A stretch of 59,873 nucleotides of DNA, from positions 1 to 59,873 of the forward strand of contig JAJFTY010000062.1 in assembly GCA_021372695.1 (NCBI GenBank). Direction: 5' to 3'. Below are positions 34,143 to 42,768 of the stretch, in pieces. The notes under the pieces are model-generated. The model worked only from the letters and a program-made list of their open reading frames with translations, ran no database searches and had not been told where the DNA came from. Within the stretch, counting starts at the first letter, position 1. Every line of letters starts with the position of its first letter. This DNA is from Deltaproteobacteria bacterium (lineage in GTDB: Bacteria > Desulfobacterota > Syntrophia > Syntrophales > UBA5619). The position numbers were made by a program, and so were the translations under genes.

Positions 34143-34671
34143 GATCATCAAACTGGGGGTGACGCTGGCGGTCTTCTGCGTGATTTCGGCGGGGATGCTG
34201 GCCTACGTCTTCATGATGACCGGTCCCCGGATCGAGGCGAATGCCAAGGCCTCCTTCGAGGGCTCCCTGAAGGAGGTTCTTCCCGGGGCGGAGAGCTTCA
34301 AGAACGTTTCGACGCCCGGCGCCAAGAGCGAGGTCTATGAGGGGACGGCCGGGGGCCAGGCGGTCGGATTTGCGGTGAAGGTGGCGCCCCGGGGCTACGG
34401 CGGCGAGATCGTGATGCTCGTGGGCGTCGATCCGGAACTCCAGATCAAGGGAATGAAGATCCTGAGCCAGCGCGAGACGCCGGGACTGGGAACCAATGTC
34501 GAGAAGCCGAAGTTCCAGAAGCAGTTCATCGGCAAGGGCATCAAGGATGCGTTCGAACCCAAGAAGGATATCGATGCGATCACGGGTGCGACGATCTCCA
34601 CCCGGGCCGTCTGCGAAGGGGTGAAGACCGTGCTCAAGGATTCCGAACAGTACAGGAAGGCGAAACCATGA
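34135..34671 (+). CDS. rnfG: Rnf complex subunit RnfG
   Basis: Single-span membrane subunit with an extracytoplasmic FMN-binding domain; the cofactor is attached by ApbE. 178 residues. One N-terminal helix (about 5-28), then the FMN domain with the canonical attachment motif DAITGAT, Thr153, followed by ISTRAV. It overlaps rnfE by ATGA. Confidence 0.96.
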   Translation: MGKIIKLGVTLAVFCVISAGMLAYVFMMTGPRIEANAKASFEGSLKEVLPGAESFKNVSTPGAKSEVYEGTAGGQAVGFAVKVAPRGYGGEIVMLVGVDPELQIKGMKILSQRETPGLGTNVEKPKFQKQFIGKGIKDAFEPKKDIDAITGATISTRAVCEGVKTVLKDSEQYRKAKP

Positions 34672-35258
34672 ATCTCTGGAAGGATTTCAATCAGGGGATC
34701 ATCCGGGAAAACCCCGTCCTGCGGCTGATGATCGGCCTCTGCCCGGTGCTGGCCGTCTCCAACAATGCGACGAACGCTCTCGGCATGAGCGTTGCCGTGG
34801 CCTTCGTCCTGATCGGTTCGAACCTCGTCATCGCCCTGATCCGCAAGGTTACCCCGGACGAGATCCGGATCCCGATCTTCATCATCATCATCTCGACCTT
34901 CGTGACGGTCTGCGACTACGTGATGCAGGCCTACACGCCGGCCCTCTACCAGGCGCTCGGGGTCTTCGTGCCGCTGATCGTCGTCAACTGCATCATCCTC
35001 GGGCGGGCCGAGGCCTTTGCCTACAAGAATCCGGTCCTCAACTCCGTTCTCGACGGCGCGGGCATGAGCCTGGGATTCACCCTGGCCTTGGTGACCATCG
35101 GCGTGATCCGCGAAGTCCTCGGCGCGGGATCGCTTTTCGGTTTTCCTCTGTTCGACGAGAGGATCGCGGCGACGATCATGATCCTGCCGCCGGGCGCCTT
35201 CATCACGATTGGCTGCATCATGGCCTTTCTGAACAAGATGGAGAACAAGGTCCTCTGA
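34668..35258 (+). CDS. rnfE: Rnf complex subunit RnfE
   Basis: Polytopic membrane subunit, homologous to NqrD and RnfA. 196 residues with six hydrophobic helices. The N-terminal NPVLRLMIGLCPVLAVSNNATNA includes the ...GLCP... Cys segment, and NCIILGRAEAFA holds the second Cys of the membrane iron-sulfur site shared with RnfA. Sixteen-base-scale spacing to rnfA keeps it in the same operon. Confidence 0.95.
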   Translation: MNLWKDFNQGIIRENPVLRLMIGLCPVLAVSNNATNALGMSVAVAFVLIGSNLVIALIRKVTPDEIRIPIFIIIISTFVTVCDYVMQAYTPALYQALGVFVPLIVVNCIILGRAEAFAYKNPVLNSVLDGAGMSLGFTLALVTIGVIREVLGAGSLFGFPLFDERIAATIMILPPGAFITIGCIMAFLNKMENKVL

Positions 35259-35281
35259 GGCGGGCTGAAGGGTAGCGTGAT

Positions 35282-35860
35282 ATGAAACTATTTGGAATAT
35301 TCTTTGCGGCGTTTCTGATCAACAACATCCTGTTGATCCGCTTCATCGCCCTTTGCGCCTTCTTCGGGGTCTCGACGAAGATCGGCACCTCCGTGGGGAT
35401 GAGCTTCGCCGTCATCTTCGTCATGACGATCTCCTCGGTGGTCTCCTGGCTGATCTACCATTTCATCCTGGTGCCCTTTCACCTCGAATTCCTGCGGACG
35501 GCGGTCTTCATCATGACGATCGCGTCCCTCGTGCAGCTGGAGGAGCTCTACCTCAAGAAGATGATCCCCACCCTCTACCGGGCGATGGGGATCTATCTGC
35601 CGCTGATTACGACCAACTGCGCCATTCTCGCGGTGGCCTTCCTGGCGATCGACTACCAGTACAACTTCATCGAAGCGATGGTCTATTCGCTAGGGGTTTC
35701 GGCGGGCTATGCACTCGCGATCATCCTGTTCGCCTATGTCCGGGAGCGGATGGCCGCGGCGCCGATTCCGCGGTGGTTCCAGGGTTATCCGATCGCTTTT
35801 ATCACGGCGGCTCTGATGTCGCTGGCGTTCCTCGGGTTTACGGGGATGTTCGGTCTCTAA
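35282..35860 (+). CDS. rnfA: Rnf complex subunit RnfA
   Basis: Polytopic membrane subunit, paired with RnfE around the ion path. 192 residues with six helices. Cys residues in LIRFIALCAFFGVS and in LITTNCAILAVAFL match the two cluster ligands of the family. ATG follows AAGGG. rnfB follows 45 bases later. Confidence 0.95.
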   Translation: MKLFGIFFAAFLINNILLIRFIALCAFFGVSTKIGTSVGMSFAVIFVMTISSVVSWLIYHFILVPFHLEFLRTAVFIMTIASLVQLEELYLKKMIPTLYRAMGIYLPLITTNCAILAVAFLAIDYQYNFIEAMVYSLGVSAGYALAIILFAYVRERMAAAPIPRWFQGYPIAFITAALMSLAFLGFTGMFGL

Positions 35861-35905
35861 CGGACGGATGGGCGTTTTTCGACGGCCTTCTCAGGGTAGC
35901 GGGTT

Positions 35906-36694
35906 ATGCTGATCATAAGTTCGATTCTGGTTCTGGGCATCATGGGTTTCATCTTCGCCGGGCTTCTCGGCTTTGCGGCGGATTACTTCCATGTGGAAGA
36001 GGATCCAAGGATCGGCCAGGTGCTCGCGGTCCTCCCGGGAGGAAACTGCGGCGCCTGCGGCATGGCCGGATGCCGGGACTTTTCTGAAAAGCTGATTCTC
36101 GGCGAGGCTGGCGTCGGCGGCTGCGTCGCCGGCGGCGCCAAAGTCTGTGAGGCGGTTGCCGCTGTCATGGGCGTTGAGGCGTCCGCGGTCGACCGGAAGA
36201 TTGCGACCGTCCACTGCGGTGCGAAACTGGAGCAGCGCCAGCTCCGGGGCCGCTATTCCGGGGTCGAAACCTGTTTTGCGGTGAACATGGTTGACGGCGG
36301 CGGGCTCGCCTGCACCTATGGCTGTCTCGGTAGGGGCGATTGCTGCGTCTCCTGTCCGTTCGACGCCATCCGGATGGTGGAGGGGCTCCCGGTGATCGAT
36401 CCGGAGAAGTGCACCGCCTGCGGAAATTGTGTCACCGCCTGCCCAAGAAAGATCATTTCCATCCGCCCAGTGGATTTCCCGGTCGCCGTGGCCTGCTCGT
36501 CGCGCGACGCGGGTGCGATCGTCCGGAAGATCTGCCCCGTTGGCTGCATCGGCTGCAAGATCTGCGTCAAGCAGGTCCCGGAGGTCTTTTCCGTCACGGA
36601 CAACCTCGCGGCGATCGATTACGCCAAGGCCGGCGTCTCCTGCGATGCCGCGATCGAGAAATGCCCGACGAAGTGTATCGTCCGCCTCGGATGA
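35906..36694 (+). CDS. rnfB: Rnf complex subunit RnfB (ferredoxin-accepting iron-sulfur protein)
   Basis: Entry point of electrons from ferredoxin. 262 residues. An N-terminal membrane helix, a four-Cys cluster domain (NCGACGMAGC...C near residues 47-75), then a ferredoxin-like part with CTYGCLGRGDCCVSCPF, CTACGNCVTACP and CPVGCIGCKICVKQ, and a last Cys pair KCPTKC. Cys spacing allows about three [4Fe-4S] clusters. Last gene of rnfCDGEAB, the order known from acetogens and syntrophs. Confidence 0.96.
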   Translation: MLIISSILVLGIMGFIFAGLLGFAADYFHVEEDPRIGQVLAVLPGGNCGACGMAGCRDFSEKLILGEAGVGGCVAGGAKVCEAVAAVMGVEASAVDRKIATVHCGAKLEQRQLRGRYSGVETCFAVNMVDGGGLACTYGCLGRGDCCVSCPFDAIRMVEGLPVIDPEKCTACGNCVTACPRKIISIRPVDFPVAVACSSRDAGAIVRKICPVGCIGCKICVKQVPEVFSVTDNLAAIDYAKAGVSCDAAIEKCPTKCIVRLG

Positions 36695-36724
36695 TCTCCT
36701 CCCTCTGAAAGGCTTCGCGCAGCG

Positions 36725-36751
36725 CACCCCGTTCCATTCTTTGACGGGGTG
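36725..36751 (+). terminator. Hairpin after rnfB, possible terminator
   Basis: CACCCCGT and ACGGGGTG pair perfectly around an 11-base loop, 31 bases after the rnfB stop. No U-run follows, so termination is uncertain; it may protect the 3' end of the rnf mRNA. Confidence 0.35.
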
Positions 36752-36925
36752 ATATCTCCCCCGATGCGGGGCAAACCATCCCGCGGTACGACCTACCGCA
36801 TTTTGCGACTCAGGCCCGGAGACGGAACGCCCCGGGAGAGTCACGATTGTCTTCTGGACAACGCGCCGCTCTGGGTCGGAAAACCTGGCGGCGGGGACGA
36901 CGGCCGAATTTTTTTCCATCCGGTC

Positions 36926-36954
36926 TTGACAAATAAAAAAAAGAATACTATGGT
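36926..36954 (+). promoter_or_regulatory. Sigma-70 promoter upstream of nfnAB
   Basis: Perfect TTGACA, a 17-base A-rich spacer and TATGGT. The predicted start is near 36961. A terminator hairpin lies about 50 bases downstream, before the nfnA gene. Confidence 0.7.
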
Positions 36955-37009
36955 CCGTTCCGCTTGAAATGGTCCTGCTTCTCGCGGTAGATCATCTGAA
37001 GGTAAGGGG

Positions 37010-37032
37010 GGAGCCTGAGGGCTCCTTTTTTT
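37010..37032 (+). terminator. Rho-independent terminator in the nfnAB leader (attenuator or sRNA end)
   Basis: GGAGCC/GGCTCC around a TGAG loop is followed by seven T. It lies between the promoter at 36926 and nfnA at 37139. A transcript from the promoter would end here after about 72 bases unless the terminator is bypassed. The rest of the 36695-37138 gap shows no gene. Confidence 0.7.
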
Positions 37033-37138
37033 GTCCAAAGCCCACGGCGGGCGCGGGATCCCCTTGAACGAAACGCCGGGCCTCCAGCGGCTCTGCGGGA
37101 CCGATTTCGGGCGCAATACTTTTCAGGAGAGGAAATCT

Positions 37139-37975
37139 GTGAACGCAATCATTGAGAAACAGGATTTGTCGGAAAATGTTGTCCGGATGGTCCTTTCGGC
37201 CCCGGACATCGCCCGGAAGAGGCGCGCCGGCCAGTTCATCATCCTGAAGATGGATGAACAGGGGGAAAGGATCCCGCTGACCATCGTCGATTCGGATGAG
37301 AAGACCGGGACGATCACGATCATCTTCCAGGTGGTGGGGAAGAGCACGGCGGCCCTGGCCCGGATGAAAGCCGGCGATGCGCTGACCGATCTCCAGGGGC
37401 CCCTCGGCAATCCGACGGAGATCGAGAACTTCGGACACGTGGTCTGCATCGGCGGCGGCGTCGGGGTGGGCGTGGTCTACCCGCTCGCGGCGGCGCTCAA
37501 GAAGGCGGGGAACAGGGTCACCTCGATCATCGGCGCCCGGAACAAGCCGCTTCTCATTCTCGAAGAGGAGATGAAGAAGGTGAGCGACCGCCTGATCGTG
37601 GCCACGGACGACGGGAGCTACGGCTTCCACGGCTTCGTCAGCGCCGTCCTCCAGAACCTGATCGACGCCAAGGAGAAGATCGACCGGGTCTACGCCATCG
37701 GCCCCGTGCCGATGATGCGCGTTCTGTGCAACGTCACGAAGCCGCACGGAATCCCGACGGTCGTCTCGCTCAATTCGATCATGGTCGATGCGACCGGGAT
37801 GTGCGGCGCCTGCCGCGTGTCGGTCGGGGGCAAGACGAAATTCACCTGCGTGGATGGCCCCGAATTCGACGGCCATCAGGTCGATTTCGAACTTCTCGCC
37901 AATCGCCTGCGGATGTACCAGACCCAGGAAAAACAATCGATGGAAGCTTACAGGTGCCAATGCCATGGAAAATAA
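37139..37975 (+). CDS. nfnA: NADH-dependent ferredoxin:NADP+ oxidoreductase subunit NfnA (sulfide dehydrogenase beta-type)
   Basis: Flavin/[2Fe-2S] subunit of the NfnAB complex, which couples NADH and reduced ferredoxin to NADP+ reduction by electron bifurcation/confurcation. 278 residues. An FAD-binding barrel (RRAGQFIILKMDEQGERIPLTI), an NAD(H) domain with GGGVGVGVVYPLAAALK, and a C-terminal cluster CGACRVSVGGKTKFTC. GTG 37139 follows AGGAGAGG at six bases; the longer frame from 37031 runs through the terminator. It overlaps nfnB by 11 bases. Confidence 0.93.
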   Translation: MNAIIEKQDLSENVVRMVLSAPDIARKRRAGQFIILKMDEQGERIPLTIVDSDEKTGTITIIFQVVGKSTAALARMKAGDALTDLQGPLGNPTEIENFGHVVCIGGGVGVGVVYPLAAALKKAGNRVTSIIGARNKPLLILEEEMKKVSDRLIVATDDGSYGFHGFVSAVLQNLIDAKEKIDRVYAIGPVPMMRVLCNVTKPHGIPTVVSLNSIMVDATGMCGACRVSVGGKTKFTCVDGPEFDGHQVDFELLANRLRMYQTQEKQSMEAYRCQCHGK

Positions 37976-39380
37976 CGAACTGAAACCGAAGAAGGAAAAG
38001 GTCGGCCGTCACAAGATGCCGGAGCAGGATCCGCAGGTCCGGATCCACAACTTCAATGAGGTCCCCACGGGATATACCGAAGAGCTCGCGATCGCCGAGG
38101 CGAAGCGCTGCATCCAGTGCAAAAAGCCCGGCTGCATCGGCGGCTGTCCCGTCGACGTCAATATCCCGGGATTCATCGCGCTGATCGCTGAGGGGAAGTT
38201 CATCGAGGCGGCGCTCAAACTCAAGGAGACCAACGCCCTCCCCGCGGTCTGCGGCCGTGTCTGCCCGCAGGAGGACCAGTGCGAGAAGCTTTGCATCCTC
38301 GGCAAGAAGGGCGAGCCCGTGGCCGTCGGCCGCCTGGAGCGCTTCGCCGCCGACACCGAGCGGCAGTCGGGCAAAATCTCCATCCCCGCGCCGGCGAAGC
38401 CGGTCGGGAAAAAGGTCGCAGTGGTCGGCGCCGGCCCCTCGGGGCTGACGATTGCCGGCGACCTGGTCAAGCTGGGCTATGACGTCACGATATACGAGGC
38501 GCTGCACAAGGCAGGCGGTGTTCTCGTCTACGGGATCCCCGAGTTCCGTCTGCCCAAGGCGATCGTGGAAGCCGAGGTCGACTACCTCAAGAAACTGGGG
38601 GCGAAGATCGAAACGAACTCCGTCATCGGACGGCTCAAGACCGTGGACGAACTCTTCGCCGAGGGGTTCGATGCGGTTTATCTCGGAGTCGGCGCCGGTG
38701 CGCCGGTCTTCATGAACATCCCCGGCGAGAACCTGAGCGGCATCTATTCGGCCAACGAATACCTCACCCGGTCGAACCTGATGAAGGCCTACCGTTTCCC
38801 GGAATACGACACCCCCATCGTCCGCGGGAAGAATGTCGCCGTGATCGGCGGCGGGAACGTGGCCATGGATTCGGTCCGGACCGCCCTTCGCCTGGGCGCC
38901 GAGAACGCCTTCATCATCTACCGGAGGACCGAGGTCGAGATGCCGGCCAGGAAAGAGGAGGTCCACCACGCCAAAGAGGAGGGGGTCCAGTTCAAAATGC
39001 TGACCAACCCGGTCGAATACATCGGAAGCAAGGAAGGCTGGGTGACGGGCGTGAAATGCCTGCAGATGGAGCTGGGCGAGCCCGATGACTCGGGGCGGCG
39101 CAGGCCGGTGCCTGTGAAGGGTTCGGAGTTCGTCATTCCGGTTGACACGGTGGTGGTGGCCGTCGGAACCATGGCGAACCCGATCGTCCCCGCGACGACG
39201 CCGGGGCTTCAGACCAACAAGTGGGGGTACATCGTGGCGAAGGACGAATCCGGCCAGACGAGCCGCGAAGGGGTCTATGCGGGCGGCGACATCGTCACCG
39301 GTTCAGCCACGGTCATCCTGGCGATGGGCGCAGGCCGGCAGGCCGCCAGGGCGATCCACAAGTTCCTTTCGAGCAAGTAG
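37965..39380 (+). CDS. nfnB: NADH-dependent ferredoxin:NADP+ oxidoreductase subunit NfnB (GltA-like)
   Basis: Bifurcating-FAD subunit of NfnAB; homologous to the small glutamate synthase subunit. 471 residues. N-terminal [4Fe-4S] ligands CIQCKKPGCIGGCPVD and CGRVCPQEDQCEKLC, then two dinucleotide-binding folds (AVVGAGPSGLTIAGDL near residue 150; AVIGGGNVAMDSVRTALRLG near 290) and a C-terminal GVYAGGDIVTGSATVILAMGAGRQAA. NfnB rather than GltA is favoured because nfnA overlaps it and no large glutamate synthase is present. Confidence 0.93.
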   Translation: MENNELKPKKEKVGRHKMPEQDPQVRIHNFNEVPTGYTEELAIAEAKRCIQCKKPGCIGGCPVDVNIPGFIALIAEGKFIEAALKLKETNALPAVCGRVCPQEDQCEKLCILGKKGEPVAVGRLERFAADTERQSGKISIPAPAKPVGKKVAVVGAGPSGLTIAGDLVKLGYDVTIYEALHKAGGVLVYGIPEFRLPKAIVEAEVDYLKKLGAKIETNSVIGRLKTVDELFAEGFDAVYLGVGAGAPVFMNIPGENLSGIYSANEYLTRSNLMKAYRFPEYDTPIVRGKNVAVIGGGNVAMDSVRTALRLGAENAFIIYRRTEVEMPARKEEVHHAKEEGVQFKMLTNPVEYIGSKEGWVTGVKCLQMELGEPDDSGRRRPVPVKGSEFVIPVDTVVVAVGTMANPIVPATTPGLQTNKWGYIVAKDESGQTSREGVYAGGDIVTGSATVILAMGAGRQAARAIHKFLSSK

Positions 39381-39397
39381 CGATTTCCAGCGGAAGC

Positions 39398-39444
39398 CAA
39401 AAAAACGGGCGGGGAACGAACCGGTTCTCCGCCCGTTTCTGTTT
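39398..39444. terminator. Bidirectional terminator between nfnB and proB
   Basis: A 13-base stem ACGGGCGGGGAAC / GTTCTCCGCCCGT with one G-U pair has seven A on its left side and TTCTGTTT on its right. It can therefore terminate both the plus-strand nfn transcript and the minus-strand proB transcript. Confidence 0.8.
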
Positions 39445-39461
39445 GCGTGGGGGAGGAGGTG

Positions 39462-40628
39462 CTATCCCCCGGTCTTGCCGTTCTTCGTCTTTTCCGGATG
39501 GGGCGCGATCACGGCCAGATTATCCCGGTGGATCACCTCGTCGTAATCCTTGTAGCCCAGCACCTGCTCGATGCGCGAACTCTTGAGCCCCATGATCTTC
39601 CGGACCTCGTCGGCGCTGTAATTGACGAGCCCCTTGGCGATGGCGTTGCCGGACTCGTCTATGCAGGTGACCGGGTCGCCGAGCACAAAATCGCCCTCAA
39701 CCTGGGTCACGCCGGAGGGAAGCAGGCTCTTGCCTTCCCGGAGGACGGCCTCTCTGGCGCCGCTGTCGATGAAGAGGCGGCCCCGGGAGCGCAGCGTGAA
39801 GGCGATCCAGTATTTCCGGCTGTTCAGGTGCTCCGCGGGGGGGAGGAAGATGGTGCCCGTCTCCTTCCCGTCCATGATCTCCTGGAGGACATTGGGACGC
39901 CGTCCGGGGGCGATGATGTAAGGGATGCCCGAGGCGGTGACCTTCTTGGCCGCCTGGACCTTGCTCTTCATGCCGCCCATCCCGACGGGGGTAGCCTCTT
40001 CGGTCGCGCAGGCCTCGATTTCGGGGGTGATCTCCGTCACCACGGAGAGGAACTTCGCCTTCCTGCAGTCGGTGGCGGGGTTGCGGTCGTAGAGCCCTTC
40101 CGTGCTGGTCAGGTTGACGACCAGGTGCGCCTCGACCTCGTTCGCGACCATCGCGGCCAGGTTGTCGTTGTCGCCGAACTTGATCTCGTCGACCGCGACC
40201 GTGTCATTTTCGTTGATGATTGGGATGACCCCCCACTCCAGCAGGGTGAAGAGGGTGTTGCGGATGTTCAGAAAACGCTTGCGGTCGATGATGTCGCTCA
40301 GCGTCAGGAGAACCTGGCCGACGTAGAGGCTGTGTTTCCCGAAGGCGTTGGAGTAGACGCGCATCAGCCGCCCCTGGCCGACCGCGGCGGCCGCCTGCTT
40401 CTGCGGGATGCTCTTGAGCTTTCCCTCGATGCCCATCCGGTGCTTTCCGGAGGCGATGGCGCCGGAGCTGACTAGGATGACCTGGATGCCCCGTTCGCGC
40501 AGGCTTGCTATATCGGCCACCAGTTGCTCGACGATGTTCAGGTCGAGGCCGTCCTCGCCCGTCAGGACGGCGCTGCCGACCTTGACGAGGACCCTCCGGA
40601 CGTTTGCGAGTTGTGCTTTTCGTGTCAT
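39462..40628 (-). CDS. proB: Glutamate 5-kinase
   Basis: First step of proline synthesis: ATP-dependent phosphorylation of glutamate. 388 residues with an amino-acid-kinase domain and a C-terminal PUA domain (from about residue 285). Motifs include VLVKVGSAVLT, VILVSSGAIASG, PIINENDTVAVDEIKFGDND and GTGGM-type GMGGMKSKVQAAK. It overlaps obgE by ATGA. proA is not in the window. Confidence 0.95.
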   Translation of the reverse strand: MTRKAQLANVRRVLVKVGSAVLTGEDGLDLNIVEQLVADIASLRERGIQVILVSSGAIASGKHRMGIEGKLKSIPQKQAAAAVGQGRLMRVYSNAFGKHSLYVGQVLLTLSDIIDRKRFLNIRNTLFTLLEWGVIPIINENDTVAVDEIKFGDNDNLAAMVANEVEAHLVVNLTSTEGLYDRNPATDCRKAKFLSVVTEITPEIEACATEEATPVGMGGMKSKVQAAKKVTASGIPYIIAPGRRPNVLQEIMDGKETGTIFLPPAEHLNSRKYWIAFTLRSRGRLFIDSGAREAVLREGKSLLPSGVTQVEGDFVLGDPVTCIDESGNAIAKGLVNYSADEVRKIMGLKSSRIEQVLGYKDYDEVIHRDNLAVIAPHPEKTKNGKTGG

Positions 40629-41680
40629 GTCCTTTTTTCCTCCGGCAATTCTTCTTCCCCCTTTTCGTCCGCCGGGGGAAGTTGGGGGGGGATCAGCGTG
40701 ATGAGTTCCCGGAGGACCTCCGGGACGCCCTCTCCCGTCGCAGCCGAAAAAGTGAGTAATTTTATTCCTTTTTGTGCAAAGATGTCAACGGCATCCTGTA
40801 ATCTCTCCCGGGTCGCGGGAAGATCGATCTTGCTGATCGCCACCACCTGCCTTTTCATCAGCATATCGGGGCTGAAAAGAGAGAGTTCCCGGTTGATCAG
40901 CTCATAGTCGTGCCAGGCGCCTGGGTGGGATTCTGGCGAGATGTCGATGATATGGAGCAGCACGGAGGTCCGCTCGACGTGGCGGAGGAACTGCATCCCC
41001 ATCCCCATCCCGTCATGCGCCCCTTCGATCAGCCCCGGAATGTCGGCGATGACGAAAGACTCGTTCCCCCCGTATTGGACGACGCCGAGGTGGGGCACGA
41101 GCGTCGTGAAGGGGTAATCCGCGATCTTGGGCCGGGCGGCGGAGACCCGGGAGATGAAGGTCGATTTGCCGACGTTCGGCAGACCCACGATTCCCACATC
41201 GGCCAGGAGCTTCAGCTCGAGGGTGATCCAGCGCTCCTCGCCCGGGATGCCGGGCTGGGCGAAACGCGGGGTCTGGCGGGTGGCCGTGGCGAACCTCGCG
41301 TTGCCGCGCCCCCCCATGCCGCCTTTGGCCGCAATCAGGGTGGCCCCGTCGGCGGCCAGATCGGCGAGAAGCGCTCCCGTTGCCGCGTCACGGATGACCG
41401 TTCCCACCGGGACGACGACCTCCACGTCCTTCGAATCCTTTCCCGTCCGCTTGCTTCCCTCACCATGACCGCCGTGCTTGGCGACGTGGTGCTGCTGGTA
41501 TTTGAGGTCGAGCAGCGTCCTCCGGCTCAAGGAGGCGCGGATGACGACATCCCCCCCATGGCCGCCGTCGCCGCCGTCGGGTCCTCCTTTGGGAACGAAC
41601 TTCTCCCGCCGGAAGCTGACGCAACCGCGCCCGCCGTCGCCTGCTTTGACGTAAATTTTTGCCTCGTCTATAAATTTCAT
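40625..41680 (-). CDS. obgE: Obg-family GTPase
   Basis: Ribosome-associated GTPase in 50S maturation and growth control. 351 residues. A glycine-rich Obg fold at the N-terminus (DEAKIYVKAGDGGRGCVSFRREKF, with GGPDGGDGGHGG), then a G domain with GLPNVGKSTFISRV, DIPGLIEGAH and SKIDLP. The optional C-terminal OCT domain is absent, as in many bacteria. No clear ribosome site precedes the ATG, but the start is fixed by the family N-terminus. Confidence 0.96.
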   Translation of the reverse strand: MKFIDEAKIYVKAGDGGRGCVSFRREKFVPKGGPDGGDGGHGGDVVIRASLSRRTLLDLKYQQHHVAKHGGHGEGSKRTGKDSKDVEVVVPVGTVIRDAATGALLADLAADGATLIAAKGGMGGRGNARFATATRQTPRFAQPGIPGEERWITLELKLLADVGIVGLPNVGKSTFISRVSAARPKIADYPFTTLVPHLGVVQYGGNESFVIADIPGLIEGAHDGMGMGMQFLRHVERTSVLLHIIDISPESHPGAWHDYELINRELSLFSPDMLMKRQVVAISKIDLPATRERLQDAVDIFAQKGIKLLTFSAATGEGVPEVLRELITLIPPQLPPADEKGEEELPEEKRT

Positions 41681-41865
41681 AAGAACTGTCTAGGCCTTCT
41701 TTGCGGGAGGGCGTGTGGGATGGGGACGCATCGGCTGCCGGGGGGAGAATTCCGTTGCGTCGGTTGCGACGGCGTAGTACACTCCGTCGGCCCATCACTG
41801 GCGTGAGGACCTATTGATGTGGATTTCGATAAGAGGTGATTGCCCGCCCTGCGAAGACCGGTACG

Positions 41866-42081
41866 CTATACCTTGCGCACTTCCGCGGCGGCCTGGCCCT
41901 TCTGATCCTGCCTGATCTCGAACTCGACCTTGTCCCCCTCCGCCAGGCTGCGGAAACCTTCCGCGATGATGGCGGAATGATGGACAAAAACATCGTCTCC
42001 CGAGGCGCGGGAGATGAATCCGTATCCCTTTTTGTCGTTAAACCATTTGACCGTCCCGGTTTCGCGTCCGTTCTCGCCCAT
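41866..42081 (-). CDS. Cold-shock domain protein (CspA family)
   Basis: A 71-residue single cold-shock domain that binds single-stranded RNA/DNA. Both RNA-binding motifs are present: KGYGFISR (RNP1) and DVFVHHSAI (RNP2). It starts with a charged [16 protein letters not shown]; other Csp proteins are about 66-70 residues. It lies between rpmA and obgE on the same strand, an unusual insertion into the rplU-rpmA-obgE block. Confidence 0.93.
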   Translation of the reverse strand: MGENGRETGTVKWFNDKKGYGFISRASGDDVFVHHSAIIAEGFRSLAEGDKVEFEIRQDQKGQAAAEVRKV

Positions 42082-42119
42082 TCCCTGTTACCCCCCTTTG
42101 TTGAAAAAAGAAAAGATGC

Positions 42120-42377
42120 CTACGCCGTGGCGTAGACACTGACCTTCTTCCTCTTCTTGTCGAGCCGTTCGAATTTCACGAAGCCGTCAATCTTCGAAAA
42201 GATGGTGTAATCTTTCCCGAGCCCCACGTTGTTGCCGGGATGAAATACGGTGCCGACCTGGCGGACGATGATGGTGCCGGCATTGATCTTCTCACCGCCG
42301 AATGCCTTGACGCCCCGCCGCTGGGAATTGCTGTCTCTTCCATTCCGGGAGCTTCCCTGTCCCTTCTTGTGTGCCAT
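42120..42377 (-). CDS. rpmA: 50S ribosomal protein L27
   Basis: Ribosomal protein near the peptidyl-transferase centre. 85 residues. The N-terminus [19 protein letters not shown] and [19 protein letters not shown] are diagnostic. ATG follows GGAGG. Eleven bases behind rplU in the same operon. Confidence 0.98.
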   Translation of the reverse strand: MAHKKGQGSSRNGRDSNSQRRGVKAFGGEKINAGTIIVRQVGTVFHPGNNVGLGKDYTIFSKIDGFVKFERLDKKRKKVSVYATA

Positions 42378-42388
42378 AACGCCTCCGC

Positions 42389-42700
42389 TTAAATGGATAT
42401 TTCCCTGATCTTCATGCTGGTCAACTGCTGGCGGTGACCGGTCTTCTTGTGGTAGCCCTTCCGCTTCTTCGTCTTGTAAATGATCAGCTTGTCGCCCAGG
42501 GTCTGGAGCAGGATTTCGCCCACCACCTTCGCCCCTTCGACAACGGGCCGGCCGATCCGGATGTCGCCCTCATTCTCCACCATCAGGACCTGGTCGAAAA
42601 CGACCGACTCCCCCTTGTCGCCGCTGATCTTCTCGATGGCGATCACATCGCCCACGGAGACTCTGTGCTGTTTGCCGCCTGTTTTGATGACTGCGTACAT
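42389..42700 (-). CDS. rplU: 50S ribosomal protein L21
   Basis: Ribosomal protein of the large subunit. 103 residues: [18 protein letters not shown] at the start, KRRKGY-type [14 protein letters not shown] and the C-terminal [12 protein letters not shown] 42700 is eight bases after AGAGGA; the longer frame from 42952 is read-through. First gene of the rplU-rpmA-csp-obgE-proB run, with a good promoter just upstream. Confidence 0.97.
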   Translation of the reverse strand: MYAVIKTGGKQHRVSVGDVIAIEKISGDKGESVVFDQVLMVENEGDIRIGRPVVEGAKVVGEILLQTLGDKLIIYKTKKRKGYHKKTGHRQQLTSMKIREISI

Positions 42701-42732
42701 GATTTTTATCCTCTTGAAAATTTTGAATCCGC

Positions 42733-42762
42733 ACCATAGCGAAAATAAAATGCATTTGTCAA
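42733..42762 (-). promoter_or_regulatory. Sigma-70 promoter of the rplU operon
   Basis: On the minus strand TTGACA, an 18-base AT-rich spacer and TATGGT (or CTATGG with 17). The predicted start is near 42726, giving a leader of about 25 bases to rplU. The -10 hexamer is the same as in front of nfnAB. Confidence 0.7.
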
Positions 42763-42768
42763 GCAAAT

